Below are positions 32,334 through 41,327 of a stretch of 64,000 bases of DNA, piece after piece. The stretch's first letter is position 1. Every line of letters starts with the position of its first letter. Location: the NCBI GenBank assembly GCA_951802195.1, contig OX637628.1:1-64000 (forward strand), given 5' to 3'. Below the pieces are notes generated by a model. That model was not told the origin of the DNA and searched no databases. It saw only the letters and a list, made by a program, of their open reading frames with translations. Position numbers and translations under genes: made by a program. Source of the DNA: Tausonia pullulans (lineage: Eukaryota; Basidiomycota; Tremellomycetes; Cystofilobasidiales; Mrakiaceae).

Positions 32334-35300
32334 ATGCTCCCCCCGGTCGACCGTTTTTCGCTACCCTCTAACCCATTCCATTGCCTTTCCACCGACGACA
32401 TCCCCACGGCTTCCTTTCATGAGGAAGATCACGTCGTCCTGCCCCTCTCCATCGCCTTCGGATCCACCTCCTTCGACACATACGCACTGATCGACAGCGG
32501 TGCCACATCCAACTTCATCGACTCGTCCCTCGTCGACAAGCATTCGGTTCCACTCGTGGTAAAGAACGCCCCTCGCGCCCTCGAGGTCGTCGACGGTCGC
32601 CCGATCGCATCGGGAGCCGTCACGCATCACACCTCTCCCCTGGCCCTCACCGTACCTAGGCATCGACACACCGAATCCCTCTCTTTCGACGTCACCTCCC
32701 TTGGCCACTATCCGATCATCCTCGGTATTCCCTGGCTCAAACGACACAATCCCTCGATCGACTGGCCAGCGCATTACCTCGTTTTCGATTCGCAGTACTG
32801 CCGGAGCTCCTGCCTCTCACGAGAAACTCCCACCCTAGCCAAACCCCTCAGTCAAGTCCCACCATCGTCTTTCAACGAGGCTTCATCGCCCTCGTCCCCG
32901 CCCTTGTCCTTGTCCTCGCCCAAGCCCTCGTCCTCGCCCAAGTCCTCGTCCTCGCTCAGGTTCAAGTTCAAGTCCTCGTCCTCGCCCAAGCCCTCGCCCA
33001 AGCCCTCGTCCTCGCCCAAGCCCTCGTTCTCGCCCAAGCCCTCGTCCTCGCCCAAGTCCTCGTCCTCGCTCAGGTTCAAGTTCAAGTCCTCGTCCTCGCC
33101 AGTCAGCCACCGATCGCTCCTCCCTGCCGTCATCTCCGCCACCCGGTCTTCGCCTTACTTCTCTGTTATCCCGCCTACGGACCCGCTTGACCCCCCGGAC
33201 CGTGAGCCTTCACCCCCGGAGATTAATGTACCCGCCATCGTCCCACCGGAGTATCACGCCTACCTCAAGGTTTTCGAGAAGTCCTCAGCCTCGGAACTTC
33301 CCCCTCATCGGCCATACGACCATGCCATCACTCTTAAGGACAACACGCAGCCACCCTTCGGTCCGATCTACGGCCTCTCATCAGTCGAGCTCGGCGCTCT
33401 TCGCGAATTCATCGACGAGAACCTCGCCAAAGGTTTCATCGTCCCCTCGAAGTCACCTGCCGCTGCTCCCATCCTTTTCGTCAAGAAGAAGGACAAATCT
33501 CTTCGCCTCTGCGTCGACTACCGCCGTCTCAACGCTATCACCATCAAGAATCGGTACCCGCTTCCACTCATCTCGGAATCCCTTGACCGGCTGGCCACTG
33601 CCAAGTTCTTCACCAAACTCGACCTTCGAGGCGCCTACAACCTCGTTCGGATCGCCCCGGGTGATGAATGGAAGACTGCCTTCCGCTGTCGCTACGGGCT
33701 GTTCGAGTACAAAGTTATGCCCTTTGGGCTGACGAACGCACCAGCCACATTCCAGCACTTTATGAACGACACTCTCCGCGACCTCCTCGACATCTCCGTC
33801 ATCGTCTATCTAGACGATATCCTCATATTTTCCCCCACCCTCGACACACATCGCCAACACGTTGCCACTGTCCTCGAGCGCCTCCTGACAGCGCGCCTCT
33901 GGGTCAAGCCGGAGAAGTGCGCCTTCCACCAGGACGAGGTCGATTTCCTCGGCTACATCGTCGGCGCTCAAGGCATCAAGATGGATCCCTCCAAGATCTC
34001 AGCCGTCACAGACTGGCCGGTACCCACCTCGGTCAGACACATCCAGTCCTTCCTCGGATTTGCCAACTTCTACCGCCGTTTCGTCCACCGGTTCTCAAAA
34101 GTCGTCGCTCCCATTACGTCCCTCCTCAAGAAAGGTGTCCCCTTCCACTTCGGACCGGATCAACTCGCCGCTTTCAAGACCCTCAAGTCCAAGTTCACCT
34201 CGTCTGCCGTCCTCACCGTCTTCGATCCCTCGCTTCCCCTCGTCCTCGAGACGGACTCATCCGATTTCGCCGTTGCCGGCGTCCTCTCGCAACGCGCCGT
34301 TGCCCTTCGCTCGCCACTCCGCCCGATCGCCTTCTACTCGCGCAAGCTCAACCCGGCCGAACTCAACTACGAGATCCACGACAAGGAAATGTTGGCGATC
34401 ATCGAGTGCCTCAAGGAGTGGCGCCATTACTGCGAAGGACACCCATCACCTCTCACCATCTACACCGATCACGAGTCGCTCCAGTACTTTACCACCTCCA
34501 AAGCCCTCTCCCGCCGTGAGTCCCGCTGGGCCGAGTTCCTCTCTGGTTTCAACTTTGTCGTTATCTACCGCCCTGGAGGACGCAATACCGTCGCCGATGC
34601 CCTGTCGAGGCGACAGGACCTTTCGGAGGGGAGTCGCCCTTCGGACCAGACACCCAGACGCCTTCTCAAACCCGACCAGTACATCATTGCCGCCAACCTC
34701 AGGTCCCGTCCTTCGGCCGCTGCCGCTCCCCTCAATCAAGCTCCCCTCGATCAAACTTCCTTCAATACTATCGGCAACATCCCTGCGCTCTTCGAACCCA
34801 TTGACTCGGAACCTCCGGAACCCATTCCCGACCTCGATCCTCGCCCCAAGCTCCTTCCTCGTCTTCTCACCGCACAACTCGCCGACCCATCACTCGCCCC
34901 CCTCATTGACCTCCTCCGTCATCCGAATCGCCCTCGCTCTCCCGACGATGTCAAGGCTCTCCAGGGTCTCTCGCTCCACCCTACAGACCTCCTTCTCTCG
35001 CGCGGCCTCGTCCTCGTTCCGGACGATCACCAGCTACGCCTCGACCTCGTCCGCGCCTGCCACGAGCCTCGCCTCGCTGGGCACCTTGGCGCTCGCAAGA
35101 CCCACGACCTTCTTCGACGCTCGTTCACTTTCCCCTCTGATTACACGTTCGTTCAGACCTACACCTCCGGCTGCGACCTTTGCGTCCGCAACAAGACAAA
35201 TCGGCGCGCACCCTTCGGCCTCCTCCAACCGCTTCCGCCACCGACACGCCCTTGGACGATGATCTCCATGGACGGCATCGTCAAGCTCCCAACCTCCGAC

Positions 35301-36407
35301 GGCCTCGACTGCATTCAAGTTTTCATCGATCGATTCACCAAGATGGTTCGTCTCGTCCCGTACTGTGAAGCCGGTTTCGCGGCTCCCGAGCTCGCTCGGA
35401 TGTACCTCGACCACGTTGTCCGGCACCACGGTTTCCAGACAGACATCACCTCGGATCGCGGATCGACCTTCACCTCCGCTTTCTGGCGATCTTTCCTCTC
35501 TCTCATCGGCACTGCCCCTCATTTCACTACCGCCTTCCACCCCGCGGCCAACGGCCAAACCGAGCGTGCTAATGCCGTCGTCGAGACCTTCCTTCGGATC
35601 TTCTGCAACCACCATCAAGACGACTGGGTCTCGCTCCTTCCCTCCTGCGAGTTCGCTCTCAACAACTCGCTAGCGGTCGCCACCCAGCACACGCCTTTCT
35701 TCGCCAACCACGGGTTCCATCCTCTCTCGTCATCTGACCTCCTCGCCGCCTCTACCTCGCACAATCCCGCCGCCGATGCCACAGTTGCCAAGCTTCGCGC
35801 TCTTCATACCGAGATCCGAGAACACATCCTCGCTGCCCAACGCTCTTACAAGACCTTCGCTGATCAGTCCCGTCGTCCTACCACCTTTCCAGGGGAAGAC
35901 GGCAAGGATCCTCCCCCTCCGATCTTCAAGGCTGGTGATCTCGTCTGGCTCAACCGTCGCAACATTACCACCGATCGGCCTTCGCTCAAACTCGATGTCA
36001 AACACCTCGGCCCGTTCCGGATCCTCCGTGTACTCTCGGACATCTCCTTCGAGCTCGACTTGCCTCCCACAGTCCCGGTCCATCCTGTCTTCCACGCCTC
36101 GCTCCTCTTGCCACACGCCCCCGGACACCCCGGTCAACACCAGCCTGCCGCGTCTCCAGTCAACGCCGCCGACCCAGAGCTGTACGTCGTCGAACGCATC
36201 ATCAAGATGGACGTCCGCGACGGCAAGCACTTCTACCTCGTTCACTGGCAAGGCTATCGCGACGAGGAGGACACATGGGAGCCGTACGATCACGTTGCTC
36301 ATCTTCGCCTCCTCAAAGCCTTCCACCGCGCCCATCCTGATCTTCCCAAGCCATCGCGTCGAATAATCCGTCGTCCTTCTCGCCGTCCTCGTCGCCGTAA
36401 CCCCTAG
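32334..36407 (+). CDS. Retrotransposon Pol (PR-RT-RNase H-IN-chromodomain)
   Basis: Polyprotein of the chromovirus; 1357 residues from the first ATG, although it may be made as a Gag extension because the same frame is open back to gag. Order of domains: aspartic protease (DSGA near residue 54), a Ser-Pro-Lys repeat spacer (about 190-255), reverse transcriptase (YLDD near 491), RNase H (about 630-760), integrase with an H2C2 zinc region (about 900-950) and DDE core (TSDRGS near 1040, NGQTERAN near 1070), and a chromodomain (YVVERIIKM...HWQGY...DTWEP) at about 1283-1335. The chromodomain places it among chromoviruses, which target chromatin marks. Looks whole. Confidence 0.92.
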   Translation: MLPPVDRFSLPSNPFHCLSTDDIPTASFHEEDHVVLPLSIAFGSTSFDTYALIDSGATSNFIDSSLVDKHSVPLVVKNAPRALEVVDGRPIASGAVTHHTSPLALTVPRHRHTESLSFDVTSLGHYPIILGIPWLKRHNPSIDWPAHYLVFDSQYCRSSCLSRETPTLAKPLSQVPPSSFNEASSPSSPPLSLSSPKPSSSPKSSSSLRFKFKSSSSPKPSPKPSSSPKPSFSPKPSSSPKSSSSLRFKFKSSSSPVSHRSLLPAVISATRSSPYFSVIPPTDPLDPPDREPSPPEINVPAIVPPEYHAYLKVFEKSSASELPPHRPYDHAITLKDNTQPPFGPIYGLSSVELGALREFIDENLAKGFIVPSKSPAAAPILFVKKKDKSLRLCVDYRRLNAITIKNRYPLPLISESLDRLATAKFFTKLDLRGAYNLVRIAPGDEWKTAFRCRYGLFEYKVMPFGLTNAPATFQHFMNDTLRDLLDISVIVYLDDILIFSPTLDTHRQHVATVLERLLTARLWVKPEKCAFHQDEVDFLGYIVGAQGIKMDPSKISAVTDWPVPTSVRHIQSFLGFANFYRRFVHRFSKVVAPITSLLKKGVPFHFGPDQLAAFKTLKSKFTSSAVLTVFDPSLPLVLETDSSDFAVAGVLSQRAVALRSPLRPIAFYSRKLNPAELNYEIHDKEMLAIIECLKEWRHYCEGHPSPLTIYTDHESLQYFTTSKALSRRESRWAEFLSGFNFVVIYRPGGRNTVADALSRRQDLSEGSRPSDQTPRRLLKPDQYIIAANLRSRPSAAAAPLNQAPLDQTSFNTIGNIPALFEPIDSEPPEPIPDLDPRPKLLPRLLTAQLADPSLAPLIDLLRHPNRPRSPDDVKALQGLSLHPTDLLLSRGLVLVPDDHQLRLDLVRACHEPRLAGHLGARKTHDLLRRSFTFPSDYTFVQTYTSGCDLCVRNKTNRRAPFGLLQPLPPPTRPWTMISMDGIVKLPTSDGLDCIQVFIDRFTKMVRLVPYCEAGFAAPELARMYLDHVVRHHGFQTDITSDRGSTFTSAFWRSFLSLIGTAPHFTTAFHPAANGQTERANAVVETFLRIFCNHHQDDWVSLLPSCEFALNNSLAVATQHTPFFANHGFHPLSSSDLLAASTSHNPAADATVAKLRALHTEIREHILAAQRSYKTFADQSRRPTTFPGEDGKDPPPPIFKAGDLVWLNRRNITTDRPSLKLDVKHLGPFRILRVLSDISFELDLPPTVPVHPVFHASLLLPHAPGHPGQHQPAASPVNAADPELYVVERIIKMDVRDGKHFYLVHWQGYRDEEDTWEPYDHVAHLRLLKAFHRAHPDLPKPSRRIIRRPSRRPRRRNP
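32895..33100 (+). repeat. Ser-Pro-Lys coding minisatellite inside pol
   Basis: Short repeats of the type TCCTCGCCCAAGCCCTCG (15-18 bp) alternate with TCAGGTTCAAGTTCAAG, both present more than once, so two nested periods are visible. It keeps frame and encodes SSPKPSSSPKSS- and LRFKFKSS-like segments between protease and reverse transcriptase. Such a flexible linker can vary in length between copies. Confidence 0.75.
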
Positions 36408-36457
36408 CTCTCAGGTCCTTTGCCCTCTCAGGAGTTCGGGCCTTAGCCGGGGGCTCC

Positions 36458-36817
36458 TGTCAGGATCTTACGGTTCACTACATAGGCTCTGTGCTTATGT
36501 GGCTGCAGAATCTCGCGGACCCGCCACCTCGGCTCCTCGTCTGTGTAGCATCGCCCTTAATTGCTCAGCTTCCATATTTTTAGCCTCTCTTCAGCCACAC
36601 TGTCACACACTCTTTGTTTTCTCACCCTTAGTCCATAAGACACTCAGTTCATCGTACAATTTGTTCTACACTCTGACTACCATTTGGATTCGACAAATTT
36701 GCCCAAGACATCGAAGCGAGCCTGTGTCACTGCCCGCACTTCAGTCTACTATTCCACACACGCCCTCCCCTTAGCACCCGTCATCCTCAGCCCTTGACCC
36801 TTGGGCCAATCCTAACA
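36458..36817 (+). repeat. 3' LTR of the chromovirus
   Basis: 360 bp, identical by eye to the 5' LTR; followed directly by the CCTCT duplication. Confidence 0.93.
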
Positions 36818-36873
36818 CCTCTCCTCGCCCAATCTTCTCTACCATCGACCCTTGGGCCAATCCTAACACCATA

Positions 36874-38595
36874 GCAGTCCCCACGTCCAATCCGTGAGCC
36901 AACACATAGGTATCGCTGTGCTTCAACGGCCTCTAGAGTTTCAATATCGTATCAACCAAACCGTGGTTCAAGTGCTTGTCGCTTGGGGTGTGGAGGAACG
37001 CGAATGACTGGAAGGCGGTCTCGGTTCCATAGCAGAACATACAGTGGATTGCACGTTTGCCCCATTTTCCGCGAGACATAATGAGCATGCGAGATCAGCT
37101 GGAAGTCTTCATAGCATGCCTAGGGATGTCTTCGAGTACCGTGGTGAAACTCACCTTGGATGTCGGGTGAATAATCTTTCATTCCAGTGGCAAGTACCAC
37201 TTTTCTCCCTTGAATGATACTCCCTCCCTTGTCTACATCCTTCACATGTTGCTTATATATTCTGAAGAAGTAGATGCAAATTAATAACCCATTGCGGCCG
37301 TGAGTGGCGTGGATGGCCGCTGAAGGTCAAGGTCGCTAGCTCAAGTGCCGAGGAATTCGTCATCGGGCGGCTCTGATTTCTTTGTCCTGACTCGACCCGA
37401 TATGCATTTTTGCATCCTCTTGTTCACAGTCGTCCTGTTCATGAAATGAGAGCGAGGACGGCAGAGCCTGGCGTTCAGCTTCTAAATGTTCATTCAATTG
37501 CCAGCTGAGTCCTTTCCTTTCCCTCAGTAAGACGCCTTTGAAGTAGAGGCCCAACGGTCAATATCCCATGATTGAGTTACTGAGACTGTCGACTGTGCGA
37601 ATTTTGACATCAATGTCACTTCATGTGTATTTAGACTCAGAAGGCTTTGACTGGCCAATATATTCGGTCGGGCGTGTATCTTCGACTCATAGCAAAGGAA
37701 GGTTTGAAGACGCTTGGTAAAGAGCATTCTCGCTGATGCTTACAGGTCAGCCTCTGAAGCACCCATCGCAGGCCGCAGCCGACACGAGTCTGAGGGTCAG
37801 GCGACAAGTATAGATTCTACCGCAGTCTGCAACGACCAGGTTCAGTCAATGGGAGTCACTTCGACGGGTTGATGGCAAGAACGCACTAAGGCTCTGCGGA
37901 GGAGGCCGTGTCTGGTCCGAAAGCCGGGGTTATGAGTTGGGCCGCGAGGCCGGTAGATAAGACTGATGTCCGAGCGCCGGGCTTCTTCACAGTCCGCGAA
38001 AATGATCATACATTTGATTCTGCTTCTTGACAAGCTGTGTCCCTGACAGAAGTCACGCATCGTTCGCGCTAACACCCAGGCCTTCTTCAGAGGCCGAACG
38101 AGACTCGAAGTGCATGACCGAGATGCCGGGCGGCCTCTGCCGTCTCCTCTTTGTTGTGATACCGGAAAGAGCAGTATCGGAGGATTTTCTAGGCCGTGGA
38201 AGGGGTCTTGGGATCTGCTTTGAAGAGAGTCGACGATGCCACCGTCATCCTCGCAAAGTGCGCGCGCTCTCAAACACATCCTTCAAGCATCCCTCGTGGC
38301 CGAGCTCGGGTAGGCGAGGGTGCTGGCGGACCTTCACTCAAAGCCAGAAAGCATGCCTGCCTGAGGTAGAGTCCCTACGAGGCCGAAAGGCATTAGGATC
38401 AGCCCTGCAACTCAAGGACGACAAGTAGAAGGCATTGCAGAAATAGAAGGACGCACACTCGCAGAATTCTAGGGGCAGATGCGCCTCGGACACCTTTTCC
38501 ATTCAAAGGGCTCGTTCAGAATACTGGATTGCGCCGTAGGGAGCCTCGCATGATCAGCTGTCGTTCAGTACACGAAGCAGAACGACTTGGACAAT
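36874..38595. other. 1.7 kb without a recognisable gene
   Basis: No intact gene. The longest frame is on the minus strand at 37842-38279 (145 residues) and matches nothing I know; it contains no clear domain. Base composition from 36880 to 37750 is more AT-rich than the flanks. It may be decayed genic or subtelomeric sequence. Confidence 0.4.
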
Positions 38596-38930
38596 GAAAA
38601 GAGGGGCGTAGGTGGAGGAGTGGACCGAGGGGCTGACAGTGACACAGCCTCGCCTCGAGATATCAGGCAGGTCTGTCGAATTTGAACGCTAGTCAGGATG
38701 CAGAGCAAAATTGTACGATGAATTGCGCGTTTTATGGAGGGGGGGGGGGGGGGGGGAGGGGGGGGGGACGAGAACTCGGGGAGATGAGAAGGACCCGAGA
38801 GCAAGGAATGTGTAACAAATGAGACAAACTAAGGAACAAAGACATGGTAATGCTGAGCAAGGGAAAAGCTTCACCGACGCCGAGTTGGCCAGGCGCAGGA
38901 CCGAGGTGGTAGATCCGGGAGATCCTGACA
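38596..38930 (-). mobile_element. Truncated LTR, reverse orientation
   Basis: Matches the reverse LTRs at 6109 and 8603 from GAGGGGCGTAGGTGGAG through AGTCAGGATGCAGAGCA to the terminal GGAGATCCTGACA at 38930. The TGTTAGG end is missing. A G-rich tract (38738-38768, with one interrupting A) sits inside. Last LTR before the gene-dense right half. Confidence 0.7.
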
Positions 38931-39270
38931 CTCAAGGCTTGGATCCCCGCCCTTGTTCTTTTGTGTCCCTATCCGGACTCATATCCTACAGCTCCTATCC
39001 ACCCTCCTATCTACTTAGCAATCGTGCGCAACTTGATTACATTCATCGGTCGTGCGAGAGAAGCGAGCCCTGCTGTTGTACTGAGCAGAAGTTTGAAAGA
39101 TCGAGGGCGCTTCGGCCTTGTAGGTCTTTCGAGGGAAAGGAGGCATGACATAGAGGGAGCAAACAACGTGTTAAAGGGCTACATAAAAAAACGCGCTGAA
39201 GTGCGAGGAAGGGCAGGACGAAGGCGGGGGTTGGGGGGAGCGGGGGTGGGAGGAAAGGGAGATGCGTCAT

Positions 39271-40938
39271 CTAGCGAGAGTGTGGGAAGATGGTCTTGAG
39301 ATTCAACTCCCCGCTGGCGGGCGAGGAGACCGTCGCCTCGATGTCGCCGTATGCGACCGAGGGAACCGCTTGGGGAAGGAACTTCTTGGGCCAGAAGTAG
39401 ATAAAGGCGGACATGCCGATGAAGATGGGCAGCGAGTCAAGGCAGTAGACGTAGGTCTCTGAGGAAGCAGTGCACGAACGTCAGCACGCCTGGAAGGGCC
39501 CTGGTTGGAGATGGAAAGACACGGACCGTTCGTCGCAATCGCCCCGTCGAAGCCTGCCAACCAAGCAGTCTGTCAGCTTCTGTAGTCGAGGAAGCTCAGA
39601 AGGAACCTGGCGTGAACTCACCTTGTGCGTACTCGATAACTCGGAAGATGCATCGAACGAAGAGCATCGCGCTCGCGAAAATGTTGACGTAGTAGACGAC
39701 CTTCCAATCGTCGATGTCCTTGCGGGAGAATATGTCACGAGGCGACCAGGAGAACCTGCCGTTGGACCGATACCAGAGCTCGGGGTACATCTTGCGGCTG
39801 GAGAATCGGAATATGCAGAGTCAGCAAGTGTCTCGCCGGAGCAGGGGAGGCGGAAGACTGCACTAACACTCGCAGGCCGAAGACGGCCAACAGGACCATG
39901 AAAGTGCTGAAGGAGAGCAGCTGCAGAATGAGACCGCCCATGGCTGCGTAATGGCCGACCCTGGAGAGGGTTCCCTCTACCATCTGCATCCCCGACCCTC
40001 CACCCATGATCCATAGCGTGATGAGATCGCTACTGACACTAGATGGATGGAAGAGCGCCGGAGAGTCAGCAGGAGACCAGGTCTAGCGGAAGAACACAAG
40101 GAGAAGTACAAGATCTTGGTGATCCTGCTGGTGCGAATCAGCAAGCAGTGGGCAGCGACGGTGTCCGGCCCGAGCGAATTGGCCATCAGGCCGAGGAGCT
40201 GGTAGCAGCACGCGAGGAAGGCGCAGGGCGAGAGGAGGATGAATAAATTCGAGATGGCGTAGGTGGTGATCTTCCAGGGGTTGGCGTGCACCGCAATCCG
40301 AACGACAAAGCCGAGCGCCATGAAGGTCAGGCCGATGGGTAGCCAGACGATCTGCGGAGGAGGGGAGAAGCCAGGAGGAAAGGAAGGAAGGAAGGGAGGC
40401 AGGGAATGAAGCGCCGGAGTCAGCGATGCGATAAGACCAACCGGAGGATGGGAGAGGCAGTGCACCATTCTTCGCCTCGAGTAGTCTGCCCAGCGGTCAG
40501 CAGTGTTGCCCAGGTCAGCATGCGCGACGTCGAGAGAAGCACGCAAAAGCCGACGTACGGATCCCGCTGCAGACGGCGAGGGCTGCGAACAGGAGGGTGA
40601 AGATGACCGCGGGCCCCGCCTTGGGGATGTAGCCGGGACTGGCGCAGAACAAGGAGGGGAAGTGAGCCTCTCGATGAAGCCTCTGTGCAGGATGGCGAAC
40701 TCACATCGGACGGCGGTAGTCCGGGGAGTTCTTGTCGGCGCTGTACGCGGCCTGATGAGGGAGGAGCGTGGATGAAGGAGGCGGTCAGTCCCTGGGTCTT
40801 TTTGCCAAATCTCATATGAACGGCATTCACCTCAACAGTCTGTGCAGCGAGGACGAGGGCGGTCAGGGAGAGTGCGGCTGCGCGCGAGGCGAAGGAAGGC
40901 ATGTCAAAGTCGGCGAGGGGTATGTTGGGGGAGGGCAA
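39271..40938 (-). CDS. RTA1-family membrane protein
   Basis: Seven-helix fungal membrane protein of the RTA1/RTM1/RSB1 family, linked to lipid translocation and resistance to azoles or 7-aminocholesterol in yeasts. From ATG 40938 (MPSPNIPLADFDMPSFASR; an alternative start is 40902) a signal-like hydrophobic stretch follows. Exons contain PGYIPKAGPAVIFTLLFAAL, IVWLPIGLTFMALGFVVRIA, GPDTVAAHCLL, VSSDLITLWIMGGGSGMQMV and the family hallmark MYPELWYRSNGRFSWS, DDWKVVYYVNIFASAMLFVR and CIFRVIEYAQG then FDGAIATNG. It ends VSSPASGELNLKTIFPHSR, stop 39271-39273. Six to seven introns. It diverges from the Zn2Cys6 gene, which could control it. Confidence 0.85.
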
Positions 40939-41327
40939 AGAGTGGTAGGAGAAGATGGGGAGGGAAGAAGACCAGCTCCAATTGCCGACTTTTCAAGGGC
41001 AGCATCCTATCAGTCTCGCCCGTCGACGACTCGATCATTGTATGGTGAGCTGCGAGGCCGGCGGGACGATCCAGGCCACTTGGTGGACGTCTGGCGGGCG
41101 CGGGCGGTGGAGGGCGCCGGGAACGGCCAATTTACGGCCACTGCCAGGCACCGTTGTTCGGCGACCGGTCGCGTGGGGCCCCCTATGTGACAGCATCTCG
41201 GCCCGCCCTCGGGCGTGCAGGACTAGCTCGAGCACTGATCTCGCAGCCTCGCTTCGTGACGCCCAACGCCCTCTATCGCACACAGCAAGACCTTTCCTTC
41301 CAGCCAGACGGCCAGAGCGTATTAAAG
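40939..41327. promoter_or_regulatory. Divergent promoter, RTA1-like / Zn2Cys6 gene
   Basis: 389 bp between two divergent starts. It contains several CGG and CCG triplets (for example around 41057-41170), the half-sites most zinc-cluster proteins bind, but in this GC-rich genome these are weak evidence. Confidence 0.3.

Larger units (their letters stand above)
30747..36817 (+). mobile_element. Complete Ty3/Gypsy chromovirus, Tf1/sushi-like
   Basis: A 6071-bp LTR retrotransposon with two 360-bp LTRs that I read as identical, gag and pol open frames, and a C-terminal chromodomain. The direct target duplication is CCTCT at 30742-30746 and 36818-36822. It looks whole, and identical LTRs imply a very recent insertion. 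Two bases after the 5' LTR lies AGTCAGAGT (31109-31117), complementary to ACTCTGACT inside the LTR (30959-30967), which fits the self-priming of reverse transcription known for Tf1. A purine-rich GCCGGGGGCTCC precedes the 3' LTR. TTCTAC...TGACT in the LTR, with CATAAGA about 33 bp upstream, is the likely transcription start. Confidence 0.93.
30355..36868 (+). mobile_element. Older solo LTR interrupted by a complete chromovirus
   Basis: Second-subfamily LTR in two parts, 30355-30746 and about 36823-36868, split by the element at 30747-36817. Its outer ends are TGTCAGGATCTCGCG and CCAATCCTAACA, and it has its own direct duplication CCATA at 30350-30354 and 36869-36873. It was therefore already a solo LTR when the younger element landed in it. 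Confidence 0.9.

Noticed and set aside
32852-33142. Glu/Gly/Leu-rich frame on the minus strand inside pol
   Set aside because: It is the antisense shadow of the Ser-Pro-Lys minisatellite of pol.
37842-38279. 145-codon minus-strand frame
   Set aside because: No recognisable domain and no intron-exon pattern like the neighbours; may be chance in GC-rich DNA.
38738-38768. Poly-G tract as a functional G-quadruplex
   Set aside because: It lies in a decayed LTR, and homopolymer lengths are unreliable in assemblies. Noted only as a landmark.
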